In this document: positions 19,481 to 29,527 of the stretch, piece by piece
How positions within the stretch are numbered: the stretch's first letter is position 1
Layout of the letters: every line of letters begins with the position of its first letter
DNA from: Halictus rubicundus
Lineage: Eukaryota; Arthropoda; Insecta; Hymenoptera; Halictidae
Length of the DNA stretch: 64,000 nucleotides
NCBI RefSeq assembly: GCF_050948215.1
Contig: NC_135158.1
Span: forward strand, 1,777,822 to 1,841,821
Direction of reading: 5' to 3'
Notes under the pieces: model-generated
Told to the model about the DNA's origin: nothing
Databases searched by the model: none
The model's input: only the letters and a program-made list of their open reading frames with translations
Made by a program: the position numbers and the translations under genes

Positions 19481-20270
19481 CCGGTGTCCCGCGCGTGTAT
19501 TTCAATTCGGTGTGCCCCCGCCTTAGCATACCACCCGGGGGGGGCGCGGTCCCCTCCCGTACCTGCTCTATCCGAAGGCACCCCGCAACAGACGACGCGG
19601 TGCCTCCCCCCCGCCCCTGTTAGGCCGCCCGATGGTCATCCGGGCCCCCGCCCGCGATGCCCGACGGCCTCCGGAGACGCCGTTGGTGACCGAGTGTAAG
19701 GGGATAACCGATCCCCCGCCTCGAGATCATCAAGGGCGTCGCCGCCTGTGTCAGTGGCATCGCAACGGGGGCACGCCCCCGGGGCGTACCCTGCGCCGCC
19801 TCCACTCTCATCATGGCCTCTTCCAGCTCCTCAACCAGCTGCGCCGTCGGCAGCCTCCCTCCCCCCCCCCCCCCGACTCGATGAATTCCTCCACCCTCTT
19901 GGCTTGACCTCTCTCTGCGCGGTTGCCGAGGACGGGTTCGATCACCGGCGTTGCCGAGGAGCCCTCCCCAGGGTCCGCCTGCACCACCCGCCCACTGCGT
20001 GTGCGCTGCCCCCTCTTTTGCGCGGAAAGCTCTAACCAAGCCCGCTTGGGGTCAGTGGCCCCAGACACCGTACCTTGCTTCTCGGCGCCCGCGCGCGACA
20101 CGCTCGAGCCGATGGAGCTCGGGATGGAGATGACTGTGCCACCCCCATCCGAGTCCTCCCCCGTCGTCACTACTGCCATATCGGCAGCCTGCCCAATCCC
20201 GTCAAAATTTTCAGTGTTACTATTACTCTCTACCTGCCTCTCTCACAACCTTTATACCTCATTCCTCTCG
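19481..20270 (-). pseudogene. GC-rich LINE-like ORF1 N-terminal stretch (uncertain)
   Basis: The block is much richer in G+C than its neighbours. On the minus strand, 19811-20179 and 19620-20039 give overlapping frames rich in Ser, Gly, Arg and Ala (VVTTGEDSDGGGTVISIPSS, PKRAWLELSAQKRGQRTRSG, LVEELEEAMMRVEAAQGTPR). Such frames resemble the N-terminal part of ORF1 in R1-clade LINEs such as TRAS. No zinc knuckle or ORF2 follows, so the assignment is weak. A C run (19859-19873) interrupts it. Confidence 0.3.
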
Positions 20271-20289
20271 CTATAGTTCGAAACAAAAT

Positions 20290-20540
20290 ACAATAAAGGA
20301 TTGCCCTTCGATTTGGTATCGGAAGCGTCGTACGGCGGTATATATCGCTAATAGTTCTCTATCGTATGTGCTGTATTTGCGTTGAACGGAGGAAAGGGTT
20401 TTGGTGTAAAAAGCTATAGGCTGCCAGCTATTATTTACGTGTTGCTGTAGTACTGCACCTATTGCGTAATCGAACGCGTTTACGCTGAGTGAGCGATATT
20501 TGGGCGCCAAGTATGAAGTGCGCCAGGAGAGTAGCTTGTG
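20290..20540 (-). pseudogene. Ty3/gypsy RNase H start
   Basis: The frame reads LSVNAFDYAIGAVLQQHVNN, then PIAFYTKTLSSVQRKYSTYD and RELLAIYTAVRRFRY. This is the RNase H region of Ty3/gypsy (D.S..AIGAVL.Q and F.S..L...E..YS..DRELLA) with the first aspartate as DYA. It ends abruptly at about 20290, next to unrelated sequence, so the element is truncated before the integrase. Confidence 0.85.
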
Positions 20541-21450
20541 CCAGTCCTTCCTTTATCTATATCCGCGGGTTCTACTGGAATCTGATGGTAAGCTTTAACG
20601 AGATCTAGTTTTGAGAACATTTTTTTACCGTGTAACATTTGCAAAAAATCCTCGATATGGGGTAACGGATAACGGTCAGGTGTTGTGCGTGCGTTTAGTA
20701 CGCGATAGTCGCCACAAGGTCGCCACCCATTATCTTTTTTTGGCACTAGGTGAAGGGGTGAAGCCCATGGATTTTTAAATGGCCGAATCACTCCCTTCAG
20801 CAAGAGGTGTTGGAATTCTTGTTGAAAGCGGTCTTTCTTAACTGAAAACTGAATGTCTGGCTAATTAGTATGCGCGCTGACTGATGCGATAAGAGAGGCG
20901 AAAAGAGAGCGAGCCATCGCCTGTCTCTCTCTTTTATTAACTCGGTCCTTCTGGAACGTTCGTCTCGCGTCAATGCTTCCGGTTTAGCATTCGCGAGTGT
21001 TCCAGAAGGATCGCGAAGGAATTTGGCCAATTGCGCCCGTAAATCGGTAGGCACGCAATTTCCGCGCGCCGCTTATTGGCCGGTGTATTGGTCGGATCGC
21101 GATGCCTATTTGGCGGGATCGCGCGGTGTCGCAGAGGCAATATGGCGTTCGCGCGCCAATCTCGAACACTTGTTTTATGATTTTTAATCTATCAGGGGCA
21201 AGTCTTCTTGGTTTAGCGAAAATTGGTAGCCCGTTTGTGGTTTTAATGTGATGTGTTATGTTATGTTTTATGACTCTAGTTGTTCGCGTCGGACAAGTTA
21301 TTTCCTTGAAGTCTGTCAAAAGTTTAATGTAAGGTGAATCACCGACGAGCGTTTTTAGTGATTCTATATCTGTAATACCTACTTTTCCTCTCGCGGTGAG
21401 ATTTGTCACGTTATCTACAAGACGCTTATTCCTAATGTCTACCAACAAAC
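20541..21450 (-). pseudogene. Ty3/gypsy reverse transcriptase with inserted segment
   Basis: The right part reads HHIKTTNGLPIFAKPRRLAP and DRLKIIKQVFE. The left part reads EFQHLLLKGVIRPFKNPWAS, PLHLVPKKDNGWRPCGDYRV, LNARTTPDRYPLPHIEDF and FSKLDLVKAYHQIPV, the standard N-terminal half of CsRn1-like RT. Between them about 330 bp of foreign sequence (about 20840-21170) splits the frame at KQVFE/EFQHL. The catalytic YIDD block that should follow HQIPV is lost, because sequence passes into RNase H within a few tens of codons. The copy is inactive. Confidence 0.85.
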
Positions 21451-21800
21451 CGAAGTTTCACATAAAGTCAGCACCGATTATAGGTTTCGAAACGTCCGCA
21501 ATCACAAATTTCCATTTTAAAGGGCGACGCAACCCGAAATTCAAATGCAGAACGATATTACCGTACGTTGAGATGATTGATTCATTCGCTGCATATAATG
21601 TATAATTAGATCTTATCGGTCGTACTTTTATAAGAGATCGCAGGTATACGCAAATGTCTGCACCAGAATCTATTAAATACTGCACCTTTGTGTCCCGGTC
21701 GATCATGAAGAGGCGGCTTGTCGTTGAATCGGCACTTTCTGCCGCATCTAGTGTCGATCGGCTTCGTTTCCCTGTTGGCTGACGTATGTGCAGGGCGTTA
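21451..21800 (-). pseudogene. Ty3/gypsy aspartic protease
   Basis: The frame contains RLFMIDRDTKVQYLIDSGAD, where IDSGAD is the active-site motif, followed by VYLRSLI, NYTLYAANESIISTYG and the flap and hydrophobic end FVIADVSKPIIGADFM. This is the CsRn1-type protease (L.DR.S...FLVDTGA, L.AANG..I.TYG, ...ILGADFL). It is a single uninterrupted domain, but sits in a broken gag-pol. Confidence 0.85.
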
Positions 21801-22569
21801 TACATCTCGTCGTGCGGTCTCCAAACTTGCGATGGTACCAACAAACGTTGGATTGGGGTGGACTTCGCGGGTTGCTCCTTCTTCTCCACCTTCTCGGTGT
21901 TGGGCTGCGAGACCTGCTACGTCGGTACTCGTTGCTGCTGGTTGCATGTTTTGTTAATTCTGCTACATGCTGCGTCAATCGTGCTATCTGCTCGCATAGG
22001 GCGTCAAATCTGATATCGGTGGAAGCCACTGCAGCACATTGTCCCGAAGGGTTAAGTTCCCTTATTTTGTCCGCGAGTTCGGCTGTTTTTTCTAAAGGCG
22101 CGTCCACTTGTGTTGCAAGGATGGGCTGCATCGATGTCGGCAATCGGTTGATGAAGAGAGTACGCAAAAATTTATCGCTAACCGACCCGCCTGCTAAACT
22201 CTTGATGTGCCGAAGGAATTGGGATGGTGTCCTGTCACCGATTTCCTCGCGTTCCAAAAGTTGCTGCATCCGTTGTTCCTCTGATGTTCACATGCGCTGG
22301 ATTAATTTTTCTTTGACAGCCTCGTATTTTCCAGTGTCTGGGGGGTTTCTTATTACGTCTTCCACCTCCGTCATGCATTTGCAGTCCAGGTTTGCAATGA
22401 TGTAATGGTATTACATGCTGTCGACTGTAATACCATGTAGCGCGAATTGTCCTTCTACTTGGATAAACCACAGTGCCGGGTTGGTGTACCAAAAGGGTGG
22501 TATGCGTATTCCCACCTTATTGATCTCTGTTGAACAGCTAGGAGTGATGTCACTGTTGTTTCTCGACAT
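21801..22569 (-). pseudogene. CsRn1-clade Ty3/gypsy gag
   Basis: Starting at ATG 22569 (MSRNNSDITPSC), the frame reads IRIPPFWYTNPALWFIQVEG, EVEDVIRNPPDTGKYEAVKE and, after internal stops, EREEIGDRTPSQFLRHIKSL, FLRTLFINRLPTSMQPILAT and CWYHRKFGDRTTRC. The PPFW...PALWF.Q.E..F opening and the C..H..FG..A..C knuckle of CHCC type are diagnostic of the CsRn1/Kabuki clade. Stops occur near 22427 and 22289. Protease follows in the next segment. It is probably the same clade as the plus-strand element at 5.4-18.4 kb. Confidence 0.85.
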
Positions 22570-23030
22570 GGTTGTTAAGGTGGTCCGGACGAAGATAAGG
22601 AGAGGAACAAAGACAAGCGACGGTTGACTGTTGTTATTTGCACTCCGCGGGTCGTCACTATTTATATTTTTCTTCGGAAAAGGCGTTACCTACAGGGGTG
22701 GAGCCTGCTACTTTCAGGCCGTCCAAGTGGTAGTTTTATTTTTATCACTTCCTCCTGTTCAGCAGGGGAACGGAAATCCCTGTCGCTCAGTTAGGTGACT
22801 ATAAACATTTTGGGACTTTCCTTGACCGCGCTGGCCGCGTGGCCAGGCGGTCCTGTAGCGGTGCACGGCTGGCGATGTTTCTGGCGAGGCTTCTTTTGTT
22901 GCGCACGTAAAACCAATAAAGAAGTAAAGTCATTTTTGACTTTGCAGATGCCAGGGACGGTTTTATGGCCGAATCCTTGACGTCTGCAAGCGGACCGTCC
23001 TAATGGTTATTACGGTCGCCAACCGTGTGC
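22570..23030. other. Unassigned stretch between gypsy and LINE relics
   Basis: No gene is recognised. The stretch holds short inverted words around 22925-22995 (GCAGATGCCAGGGACGG and CCGTCCTAATGG) and may contain the leader or LTR of the gypsy relic. No paired LTR was found. Confidence 0.25.
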
Positions 23031-23345
23031 CGCACGGTTCTATTATTCATACAGTCTATTATTCAAGTTGAGGTTTATTTTGATCATGGTGTATTTAAGA
23101 GTCTGATTGGTGTTGGAGGATGGGAAGGATATTGGTTCATATTTTATGGAGTTTTTGATGATTATGGCTATTCCGCCGCCATGTGTCGCGTCAGGTCTAT
23201 CCTTCCTAATTATGCTATAGTTCTTGAGTTTGATTTTGTGGTTCGGGCTTAGTTTGGTTTCAGATAAAAGTAAGATATCGTGGTTATGTGTTTGGGGAAA
23301 TTGAATTAAGTCTAATCTACGGTGGTGGGCAATAATGGAATTTAC
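23031..23345 (-). pseudogene. Jockey-like LINE ORF2: endonuclease start
   Basis: On the minus strand the sequence reads NSIIAHHRRLDLIQF, ILLLSETKLSPNHKIKLKNY and RKDRPDATHGGGIAIIIKNS. This is the start of an apurinic-type LINE endonuclease (the L.ET.L catalytic glutamate block and the R.DR....GGG.A..I block). Coding similarity stops near 23040, so the rest of ORF2 is missing. A G run at about 23363 separates it from the ORF1 end. Confidence 0.75.
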
Positions 23346-24450
23346 ATTGGTTGCTGCTATTTGGGGGGGGGGGTTCTGGGGGCGGACAATTCGCTATAGC
23401 GCTCGAAGAGAGTGTTTAGAAAAAATTCTATTTCTTCGGTGTTGGATGTCACCTGTGTCGCGATGCTTTGGAGTTGTGAGGTGATGATGGTTACTATTTC
23501 TTTTTTTATGTCGGCGAGCCAGTTGCCGTTAGGGGCAGTAGAGTGTTTCGTGTGGATGCGGTGTGCCTCTTCAGGGTAGTGTTCGGCCTGTTGGCGGTGT
23601 CCTGGTATTTCCGGATGTAAGCGGAAGCTCCGAGGTGGTTGGCTTTGAGTGTTTGCACCATTGCTAGTGACCATTTGCGAATAAGAGATGTTCTGTAATA
23701 TGGGGGTACTGATCTTGGTGGTTTTGCTGCTTGTAGTTTGAGTGCGTTTAATGTGGGCCTCGCGCTTTTGTTTCAGTGCGAATTTGATATAAGAACAACC
23801 TTTATATAAGGCAGGATGCTTCTGCTATCCGATTTGGTGACGGGCAGTTGCCTGGGCCGTGGTTTTGGGTACACTTTACACAACGATAGCTGAGATTGCA
23901 GTTCTTGCTTGCGTGGCCTAGCCTTTGGTACTTTTTACATTGGAAGACCTCAGGCTTCCTCAGGTGCTCCCATTTTGTTTTCTGGAAAGCGACCGACTTG
24001 ATTTTAAAGAGGTTGGGGTTCGGTTGTCATTCGATAGTTAAAAGAGGTAATGAAAGTTTTCCGTGTGGTCCTTATTGTAGATGAATTTGATAATTTTTTC
24101 AATCTTGATAGCTTGCAGATTCTTGTCTAGGATTTCCTGCAAGATTTCCTCAGTAGTGAAATTTCCTTTGACACCTTTCAAGAGGATGATTTTGGTTTTA
24201 GCTCTTTGGAAGTGTATGTATAGTATTGGGTGCCTGCTTCGGTGAGCATATTGATAATGGATTGGTGGTGTGGAAGGCTTTTAGCGTAAATCGTGTGGTT
24301 GCTAGGATCGTTTTATTTGACTCAGAACACCGTTTTGGGTTTCTCGTCGTGTATCGGGGCCAATTTAATTGCCAAATACTTGTCGTATGTTGTTTAGTTG
24401 ATAGATCCAGCTGAGTAGGGTCCTTGGAGTGGCACCACGCGTGTCACTGT
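23346..24450 (-). pseudogene. Jockey-like LINE ORF1 (gag-like), degraded
   Basis: The minus-strand sequence shows MLTEAGTQYYTYTSKELKPK, NFTTEEILQEILDKNLQAIK (PRE_C2HC-type region), the knuckle CKKYQRLGHASKNC, CVKCTQNHGPGNCP, and then a C-terminal frame (23357-23674) reading NGNWLADIKKEIVTIITSQL. This order is the gag-like ORF1 of jockey-clade LINEs. Several stops and frame changes show decay. ORF2 endonuclease follows directly. Confidence 0.75.
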
Positions 24451-26080
24451 CACAGTTTTGATACACTAATAACTGAGTAAGGACACTATATTCGCAGGAT
24501 TGCAGAGACCCACAAGAGGCGGACGCTGAGACGCGACTCAGTCAGAGACCATAGCCAGTGCACCAACCGGCGCCGTTGAAAGTACCTTCGAAATATTCGA
24601 ATGTACCCTGCATAGTATAATTTTCGTTTTTTGTACTACGTAATCTTTAAAGTCTGGATGATGTTTGTTTAAAAATATATTTTTACGATAATTATAACAG
24701 CTTTTCACGGAAAAAACGCTGTTTCGAACTCTTCGGATCTTTCACGATGCTGAAAGATTTCCGTCAGTTCGCAGAAACGGGGTGGCAGGAAAGAGTCCGA
24801 CGAATCGATAATCGCAAGGAAAACGGAGAGAAAAACGCTTGAGAACTGTCGATTGTCGATAATACAGAAAGACTGCCTCGATCGGCCGTTAGATCGATCG
24901 CTCCTGGCGCCCGTCCCCCGCGCGCCCCGCGAGAGCCACCGAGCTGCTCGATCCACCCGGGACTCGCGGGGCGCGGGAGGGGACGCAGGAACGACGTCGC
25001 GCACGCGCCGTCGATCCAGTCATCTGAGTCATGTATTTACAGATTTGTACAGGGTTGTTCGTTACCGAACATGTTTAAAATACAGAACTATATGTAAAGA
25101 TTAAATATGAATTCGGAGTTTGCGAACCCGTCCGCCTCCTCTCGATTCCTCGATAAATCTCCAACAAACGCAGAATAAAAGTGGTTTTTATTTTTTTCAA
25201 CTATGGCGCTCCAAACCCAGGAATTTGAAAAAAATTTAGTATAATACTTAGGACAATATCTCACTGCTAAATTAAATCTGTTCTAGTGTCTCTTCAATTT
25301 CCATATGAAATCTGCATTTTTTCGTATTTTTTGCTTTTTACAACCAGAGTTTGCAACGGAAAAATCTGAAAACGATTCAAAATATGTGGCTTGGTATCCG
25401 AAATGTGTCAGATTTTTTTCAGAATTTTTCATTTTGTCATTAAATGGGGAAAATGGGCCAAAAACTGGATTTTCGATTTTCCTCTATAACTACCCTTACT
25501 GATGAGGTATCGAACTGAAACTTGGCTGAAAGGTCTCTTTTTTGGTAAGCTATCGAATGGTTCAAATTAGATTAAAATAGGGCCGGGGGCGAATTTGTTA
25601 AGGGAATGTTAAGCATAAAATTTTGAATAATGCAATAAAAAATGTACAATAGATAGAAATAGAAACATTACAAATATTTTACAATGTTAAATGAAAATAA
25701 ATTAAGTTCAATATCTTATAAGCTAGCGTGAAGTTGTTAACGTGAGAAAAGTTATTTCTAATACGCTCCTTTTACGATGAACGGGCAGAAAAGAGCCTCT
25801 TCGCGATTGCGCTGTTCGATAATTTTCGGTTGTATTGAAAACTCATAATTTGACAACGTTGCGTATTTTAGACTTGACAACGCTGTAGAAGTGTAACATG
25901 TAGGGGCTACATGCGTTTCCGCACCTTGCCGTGGCGCTAGTGTTGCCGGCATTAGCCGCATGCGAGCGGCAAGAGATAGTCGCCTCTCTAGACTCTGCGT
26001 GGTTGAAGAGTCGCGGCGGATTTGCCGCCTTTTACCACTTCTGTATAAGCCTTGGTAATAGATACACGCCTGAATAAAGT
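24451..26080. other. Intergenic DNA with dispersed repeats
   Basis: No coding sequence is recognised. Part 25180-25620 (words such as TTTTTTTCAGAATTTTTC, AAAACTGGATTTTC and AAGCTATCGAATGGTTCAAAT) resembles 54640-54830 and 59395-59660, so it belongs to a dispersed AT-rich repeat family. A GC-rich short stretch lies at 24890-25010. Confidence 0.4.
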
Positions 26081-26346
26081 TTTATACCGTATCACCGACG
26101 AGATATTTAGAAAGACTGTCAGCCCCCGTGTTAAACTGCAAGTCTCAAAGTGGGTGCCAGGTGGGTGCTGGGAGCGGTCGGTAACGGCCCTAATGTCGAG
26201 ATATTCTCGTCGGTAGTGGAACTAAGAACGTGGAACTATCACCACAGACGAGGTATAGGAGTAGACCAATCACCATATGGGGTTTCGTGTCTCACATGTA
26301 AACAACTGGTTTTCTTACGCCCTCTACGCTGACGAACGATAAATGT
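26081..26346 (+). repeat. Repeat X, left half (split by copy C)
   Basis: The segment with AGACGAGGTATAGGAGTAGACC and GGGTTTCGTGTCTCACATG, ending CTGACGAACGATAAATGT, is the reverse complement of the right part of an intact repeat at about 44070-44200. The other half is at 28053-28322. A fragment also occurs at 42518-42580. No protein is encoded; it is probably a non-autonomous element. Confidence 0.7.
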
Positions 26347-28052
26347 TGTAACTGTATCGATTACATATCAATCGGGCGACGTGTCGCATGATCGACGCGG
26401 GCCCCCACCACGACGTCCAGCCGTCCTGCTATCCTCGTCGTAATGAAGGATCACAGGATCCCCCACTAATTAGTATGCGCACGCATCGATCCCCACGCGA
26501 TATGGATCGAAGGAGGTCAATGCGCGACGAAACCGGGGTACTGTACGTCTGGGAGCGATCTAGCTCGGGTCTCGGGAATTTCGGGCGGTCCGGTACGCGG
26601 CGATCGAGTCAAACCGACTCAGGAACGACACAGTCAAACCGACTGCGTTCCTTCGTCTCGAGTTAACCTCAAACCGAGGTAGGCACGTGCAAACCGCACG
26701 ACAGCAGGCTTACAAAATCTTGCAGACGGCAATAAACAGCCGTAACTGATAATTAAATAGTGAGAACAGTTATAACGAGACGAAGGAAAGTCCATCGCAT
26801 CCGAGTCAGATAGACGATCGCAAATAACGAAACTCGCGCGTGTTACGACGGAATAGTATCGTGCCGGGTACTCGTAACGCGGCACGCAGTAAGTTAGTGC
26901 GGTTAAAGTCTTTCCACCGACACCAGAAAGCCTCCAAAACCATCGCAAGGTGACGACGGAGGCGATCCTCAGGGTCGGCTGTTTGACCGACGCTTCTTAC
27001 GTGTCGTCATCCGGGCACTCTTCCTGAGTAATCAGCGGGTGCTCGTATGTTACGACAACTCACGTTCGTTCGGGAGAATCACGACGAAACCGCGTAACCT
27101 CCGAAAACAGCGCAACGTGAGCAACGTACGATAATCGTATATGAAAAAGGACCCAGACGTGGAGCCAGAGCAGGGCTCGTGTAAATGCCTACGCGGTGGC
27201 ACGATCATACAAGGTCGAGATAGAATAGGCGCGAACGGCGGATAGCGCGTCGTCGATAGAACACTGCGCAGCGAATATATAAACATTTCGAATACAGCGC
27301 AACCGCGTCGTTAATAAAACACTGCGCAGCGGGTGTTGTAACAGTTTCAAAGACCAGAATATATCTCAATTCTACCTCCAACATCCGAATGATTCACAAG
27401 TAGTTAGAACCTCTCCGCCTTCCAGTGCCTGGAGGCACGAACCTTATCCTACAAGGGTCGTAGCCGTCCCTATATCACTATCGGAAAATCCATACAGACA
27501 CGTTTTTCATCGCACGCACTCCTCGTGAGCGAGTGACAGCGTGCGCGTGGTCGGCGATCGTCCACGACCTCGTGTGGAAGCGCGACCGGTCGGGGACAGG
27601 TTCCGTACTGCCTAGTTCACTCTACCAACACCGGAGTGTACCCGAACCCACTGAATAGTGACGACGGGGCAGTCCTCAGGGTTGGCCGTGTGAGCAAAGG
27701 TCTTGTACGTGTCGTCATCCGTGCACACTTCCCGACCTCTCAGCTTTGTGTACGGGTGTTACGACGACCCCAGTCGTCCGGCGGAGTCGCGACGACAAGG
27801 ATTTGGTGCGGTCAAAATCGCTCCTCCAATACCGAAGAACATTCTGATCCACTGCGAAGAGATCACGGATGTTCTCCTCAGGGTTGGCTGAGCGATCGTA
27901 GCCTTGCACGAGTCGGCATACGTGTGCGCCTCCCGAGAAATCGGCAGCGTATACGTGTGTTGCAACGGTCCTCGATAGCGCGGACGAGATCGTTCGGACG
28001 ATCGCGAATAAAAGTACGGGCAGTAGACGATAGTTGAAATAACACGGTTACA
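26347..28052 (-). mobile_element. Long LTR-like element, copy C, complete
   Basis: The 1,706-bp block, read on the minus strand, starts TGTAACCG and ends CAGTTACA, as copy B does, and is flanked by ATGT on both sides (26343-26346, 28053-28056). It shares with copy B the CGGTTTGA region, the GATCCTGTGATCCTTCAT region and the TCCAGTGCCTGGAGGCACGA region. An uninterrupted allele of its target is present at about 44075 in the inverted copy of repeat X, which proves insertion. No protein frame is conserved between the copies. Confidence 0.8.
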
Positions 28053-28322
28053 ATGTTGGAACTAGATCCACAAAAATGATCAAATCTGGTCAAATACAAA
28101 TGATTGACGAGTTATGTACATATCTGATGTTATGACTGTATGTTCAAATTATATTTTTTTATTTGATGTCATTATGTTATATATCTACAATTATCTTTGT
28201 CAATACAGTATTAATAAATATAGATACCACGTTTCCAAATTATAGAAATACAATATTCATAAATCTTGATCGTAAATAACATTTCTCCATTATTATTCGC
28301 ATTTCTACAATTTTTTAACACT
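28053..28322 (+). repeat. Repeat X, right half
   Basis: The segment from ATGTTGGAACTAGATCC to TTTTTTAACACTAT is the reverse complement of 43797-44080 with about 90% identity by eye. It continues repeat X beyond the copy C insertion. Confidence 0.75.
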
Positions 28323-28323
28323 A

Positions 28324-28448
28324 TGTAGGATCTCGGGAAAAATGAGGGCACCGCCGCCGCGGGAATCGAACCCCGGCATCACTGGTGGTAGCCGATCGAC
28401 TAACGCGCTCATCCACGGAACCCTCCTCATTTTTCCCGAGATCCTACA
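28324..28448. mobile_element. Miniature LTR-like hairpin (TRIM-like)
   Basis: The 125-bp unit has perfect 24-bp inverted ends, TGTAGGATCTCGGGAAAAAT plus GAGG (28324-28347 against 28425-28448), so it starts TG and ends CA. Two bases later lies a sequence matching a tRNA-Leu primer site. Its 77-bp loop reads on the minus strand like a tRNA, with B-box GGTTCGATTCC and A-box-like TGGATGAGCGCG. A truncated second end lies at 28656. Very short LTRs plus a primer site define terminal-repeat retrotransposons in miniature (TRIMs), which have been reported from ants. Confidence 0.55.
28348..28424 (-). other. tRNA-like sequence inside the miniature LTR
   Basis: On the minus strand the loop begins GGGTTCCGTGG, then has TGAGCGCGTTAGTCGATCGG and CCGGGGTTCGATTCCCGCGG, ending CGGTGCCC. 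The first and last seven bases can pair with one mismatch, and the T-arm and B-box are typical. I cannot draw a convincing anticodon stem, so this is called tRNA-like and not a working tRNA. Confidence 0.45.
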
Positions 28449-28450
28449 AT

Positions 28451-28469
28451 TGGTGTCAGAAGTGGGATT
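28451..28469 (+). promoter_or_regulatory. Primer-binding site, tRNA-Leu type
   Basis: TGGTGTCAGAAGTGGGATT follows the miniature LTR by two bases. It is the complement of the 3' end of an insect tRNA-Leu with CCA, as recalled from known tRNA sequences. Its position is exactly that expected after a 5' LTR. Confidence 0.6.
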
Positions 28470-28655
28470 GGGGGAACACCGATCGCCGCACGATGGCGCT
28501 GTGAGTTTGTGAATTGTTACGAGTTGTGTTTGGTGGCTCTGTGTATGGCCACAGCACGAAAATAGACGATGAGACGACGCTGTGACGGACATTCGAGGGC
28601 GAATGCCGTTGCAGGATGGCCGAGTGTGGGATCAGGACCCCCAGATCAAAAAGTA

Positions 28656-28690
28656 TGTAGGAGATCGGGAAGAAGGGGAGGGTTCCGTGG
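28656..28690 (+). mobile_element. Truncated second end of miniature element
   Basis: TGTAGGAGATCGGGAAGAAG, followed by GGGAGGGTTCCGTGG, repeats the reverse complement of the right side of 28324-28448 and then stops matching. It would be the start of the second LTR, with the loop in opposite orientation to the first. Confidence 0.45.
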
Positions 28691-28819
28691 TCGAATTTAC
28701 TTGTACAGTACTGAAGTGTTTAGTAATTTATTAAATACGAACAAATTTAATAAAGTCAAATATATTTTGGATAATGATACAGCAATTTTTAGGGGCGCCT
28801 TACAGTCGTGCTTCGAGTG

Positions 28820-29190
28820 CTAAGGGTTAATAATGTGTATTTTTTCCAGATTTTCCAGATTATGCAAACATGTTTAAGAAAATTGGATAATTAGATGTCC
28901 AATCATTTGAAGAAAGTGCACATTTCGAATTGAAGTTTCAGAGATACCAGTTTTATCAAAATTCAGTAGTTAGATATTATTGAAACAATTTTTCTTAATT
29001 TTTTCAGAATTTTTTATAAATTGCATCGTCGTTAAAAAAAACAAAATCAATTGTTGCGATGCCTTCTAATCCTTCTAATGCCTTCTCGATGTTTTCTAGG
29101 TGTATTATGTAATATTGAACATTTTTATATTCAGGAAAACAGTGTAGAAACTTAAAACTGCAATATAAAATATTTTATTTGCGTTACATT
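28820..29190 (+). repeat. AT-rich repeat with inverted copy at 42810-43130
   Basis: The stretch containing TTGAAGAAAGTGCACATTTCG, AACGACGATGCAATTT (as its complement) and GTGTAGAAACTTAAAACTGC matches the reverse complement of about 42810-43130. The family is unidentified. In this copy a tRNA-like sequence follows at 29215. Confidence 0.6.
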
Positions 29191-29214
29191 TCAATATATG
29201 ACTGTGATTCTCAA

Positions 29215-29290
29215 CAGTTTCGGTTGGCGCAGGCTGTAACATCTCCGGCTGAGAATCTTTTGGTCCGGGATTGAATCCTGCATCGAATGA
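29215..29290 (+). other. tRNA-like sequence
   Basis: GGTTGGCGCAGGCTGTAACA (A-box side) and GTCCGGGATTGAATCCTGC (T-arm with B-box) are spaced as in a tRNA. Stem pairings are imperfect and B-box GATTGAATC replaces GGTTCGAATC. It may be a decayed tRNA or the head of a tRNA-derived SINE. Confidence 0.35.
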
Positions 29291-29527
29291 AAGTTTAAAC
29301 TTTTAGATTTTTCAATATACCTTCATAAAATTGTGACGAGTGAATTGAGGGGCTTTTCCTGGTGAAAAAGTGTCCAAACTCGAGTGTAATCGAACAATTT
29401 TTATTGATACTTAATGTTGATAGAGAATCGCGTATTATTGGCAATTTAAGCTTTTATATTTTTAATGCGAATAATCTTTTTAATACGAATAAGTTGTAGA
29501 GCTTATCCCGATGAAAATGAGACCAAA

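Noticed and set aside
28348..28424. A functional tRNA gene
   Set aside because: The B-box and acceptor pairing are good but no proper anticodon stem-loop can be drawn, and it lies within an LTR-like hairpin.
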